From: Myxococcales bacterium
GTDB taxonomy: Bacteria > Myxococcota > Polyangia > Fen-1088
Length of the DNA: 6,074 nt
Direction of reading: 5' to 3'
NCBI GenBank assembly: GCA_003155465.1
Contig: PMCR01000248.1
Span: 1-6,074 of the forward strand
Within the stretch, counting starts at the first letter, position 1. Each line of letters begins with the position of its first letter. Position numbers and translations under genes: made by a program. The notes below the pieces were generated by a model. The model was not told where the DNA came from. It saw only the letters and a list, made by a program, of their open reading frames with translations, and searched no databases. This document shows positions 5,637 to 6,074 of the stretch, in pieces.

Positions 5637-5960
5637 CTACGGGACGCCGAACAGTCGACGCGACAGCATCCCGAGGCTGAAGCTGGCGGCATTCGCGCAC
5701 AACGCCCACAACCACGCGCGCTTGCGCTTGAAGGCAAAGCGGAAGTAGGCAGCCTCAGCCAACCAGGCGAACAGCTCGGCAGCAACGACCTTGGTGGTGT
5801 AGCTGCCGGGAACCGCGCGATGGAAGAATCCGAACCACACGATGGGGTGAGTGATCGCGCTCGCCCCAAACGCCGCCCAGACCGAGCAGCGCATAGTGCG
5901 CATGTAGATGGGCACCTCGACGATCTGGGTGAACAGAAAGGCCTGCAGCCACGCGCCCAT
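5637..5960 (-). CDS. Small four-helix integral membrane protein of unknown function
   Basis: The product is 107 aa. The ATG at 5960-5958 is the only plausible start: no ATG, GTG or TTG lies between it and the upstream in-frame stop. No strong Shine-Dalgarno sequence precedes it. Four hydrophobic helices are visible at about 4-19, 27-46, 56-76 and 81-99. Charged and polar residues lie inside or at the edge of helices: E15 in Q-I-V-E-V-P, H38-P39 in I-T-H-P-I-V-W-F, E62 and E69 in helix 3, and N90 and S93 in helix 4. A basic K-R-K-R loop (78-81) precedes helix 4, suggesting that this loop faces the cytoplasm. The spread of buried acidic, His and Asn residues looks like a constrained site rather than a simple anchor, but I do not recognise the family. 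The gene is convergent with the MFS gene, with four bases between the stop codons, and follows the right-edge gene by 28 bases on the same strand. Confidence 0.82.
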   Translation of the reverse strand: MGAWLQAFLFTQIVEVPIYMRTMRCSVWAAFGASAITHPIVWFGFFHRAVPGSYTTKVVAAELFAWLAEAAYFRFAFKRKRAWLWALCANAASFSLGMLSRRLFGVP

Positions 5961-5988
5961 CTCGTCGGATTCTCGCGCAGAGAGCCAG

Positions 5989-6074
5989 CTAGCGGCGGGG
6001 CCTGCGCCGCGCGAGCATCATGGCTGCGGCGAACAAACCTGCCGCCAACCAGGGACCGATGGTGCGCGCCAAGC
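5989..6074 (-). CDS. C-terminal end of a membrane-anchored protein (cut by right window edge)
   Basis: Only the last 27 codons are visible, read from 6072 down to a TAG at 5991-5989. They encode L-A-R-T-I-G-P-W-L-A-A-G-L-F-A-A-A-M-M-L followed by A-R-R-R-P-R-R and stop. This is a single hydrophobic helix of about 15-16 residues with an Arg-rich tail. Such an end fits either the last helix of a polytopic membrane protein or a C-terminal anchor of the kind used by MYXO-CTERM-like sorting signals. The Cys usually found just before such signals is not in the visible part, so this stays open. The other two frames of the segment lack this hydrophobic-then-basic pattern. Its stop lies 28 bases before the start of the four-helix protein, so the two probably share a transcript. 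Confidence 0.6.
   Translation of the reverse strand, partial: LARTIGPWLAAGLFAAAMMLARRRPRR

Noticed and set aside
5620..5650. Bidirectional terminator between the convergent MFS and four-helix genes
   Set aside because: Only four bases separate the stop codons, and no hairpin with a T-tract is visible around them.

Overview
The window is GC-rich DNA with dense protein coding on both strands. It looks like accessory chromosome of a Myxococcota (Polyangia-like) or related deltaproteobacterial genome. That assignment is an inference from gene style, not from a marker gene: a Gly/Ser/Thr-rich lipoprotein, an exported TPR protein with a proline-rich spacer and a C-terminal membrane hairpin, a Cys-rich small lipoprotein, and Asp/Pro/Gly-rich repeats. 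No rRNA, tRNA, CRISPR array, insertion sequence or integrase is visible.

Layout. (1) Bases 1-343, minus strand: the N-terminal part of a lipoprotein with a low-complexity Gly/Ser/Thr tail, cut by the left edge. (2) Bases 344-736: a divergent intergenic region with only weak regulatory candidates. (3) Bases 737-5632, plus strand: a co-directional run of four genes. These are an exported TPR protein, a Cys-rich lipoprotein (gap about 15 nt), a large B12-binding radical SAM protein (after a 148-nt gap, with its own strong ribosome binding site), and an MFS-type transporter starting 5 nt after the radical SAM stop codon. (4) Bases 5637-6074, minus strand: a 107-aa four-helix membrane protein, convergent with the transporter (4 nt between stop codons), preceded by the last 27 codons of another membrane-anchored protein cut by the right edge.

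The most notable element is the radical SAM protein (825 aa from the chosen start). Residues 1 to about 535 form a normal class B architecture: cobalamin-binding domain, CxxxCxxC radical SAM core, helical C-terminal region. The same reading frame then continues for nearly 300 residues. This part holds a hydrophobic segment ending in a Cys, a run of degenerate Asp/Pro/Ala/Gly-rich repeats of about 18-19 residues, and a C-terminal beta-rich (PKD/Ig-like) domain. Two repeat copies are 55/57 identical in DNA, and both differences are silent. One hypothesis is that the tail is a substrate carried in cis and that the coupled MFS protein exports a product. The alternative is that the tail is a disordered tether for the Ig-like domain. 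The sequence alone does not decide between them.
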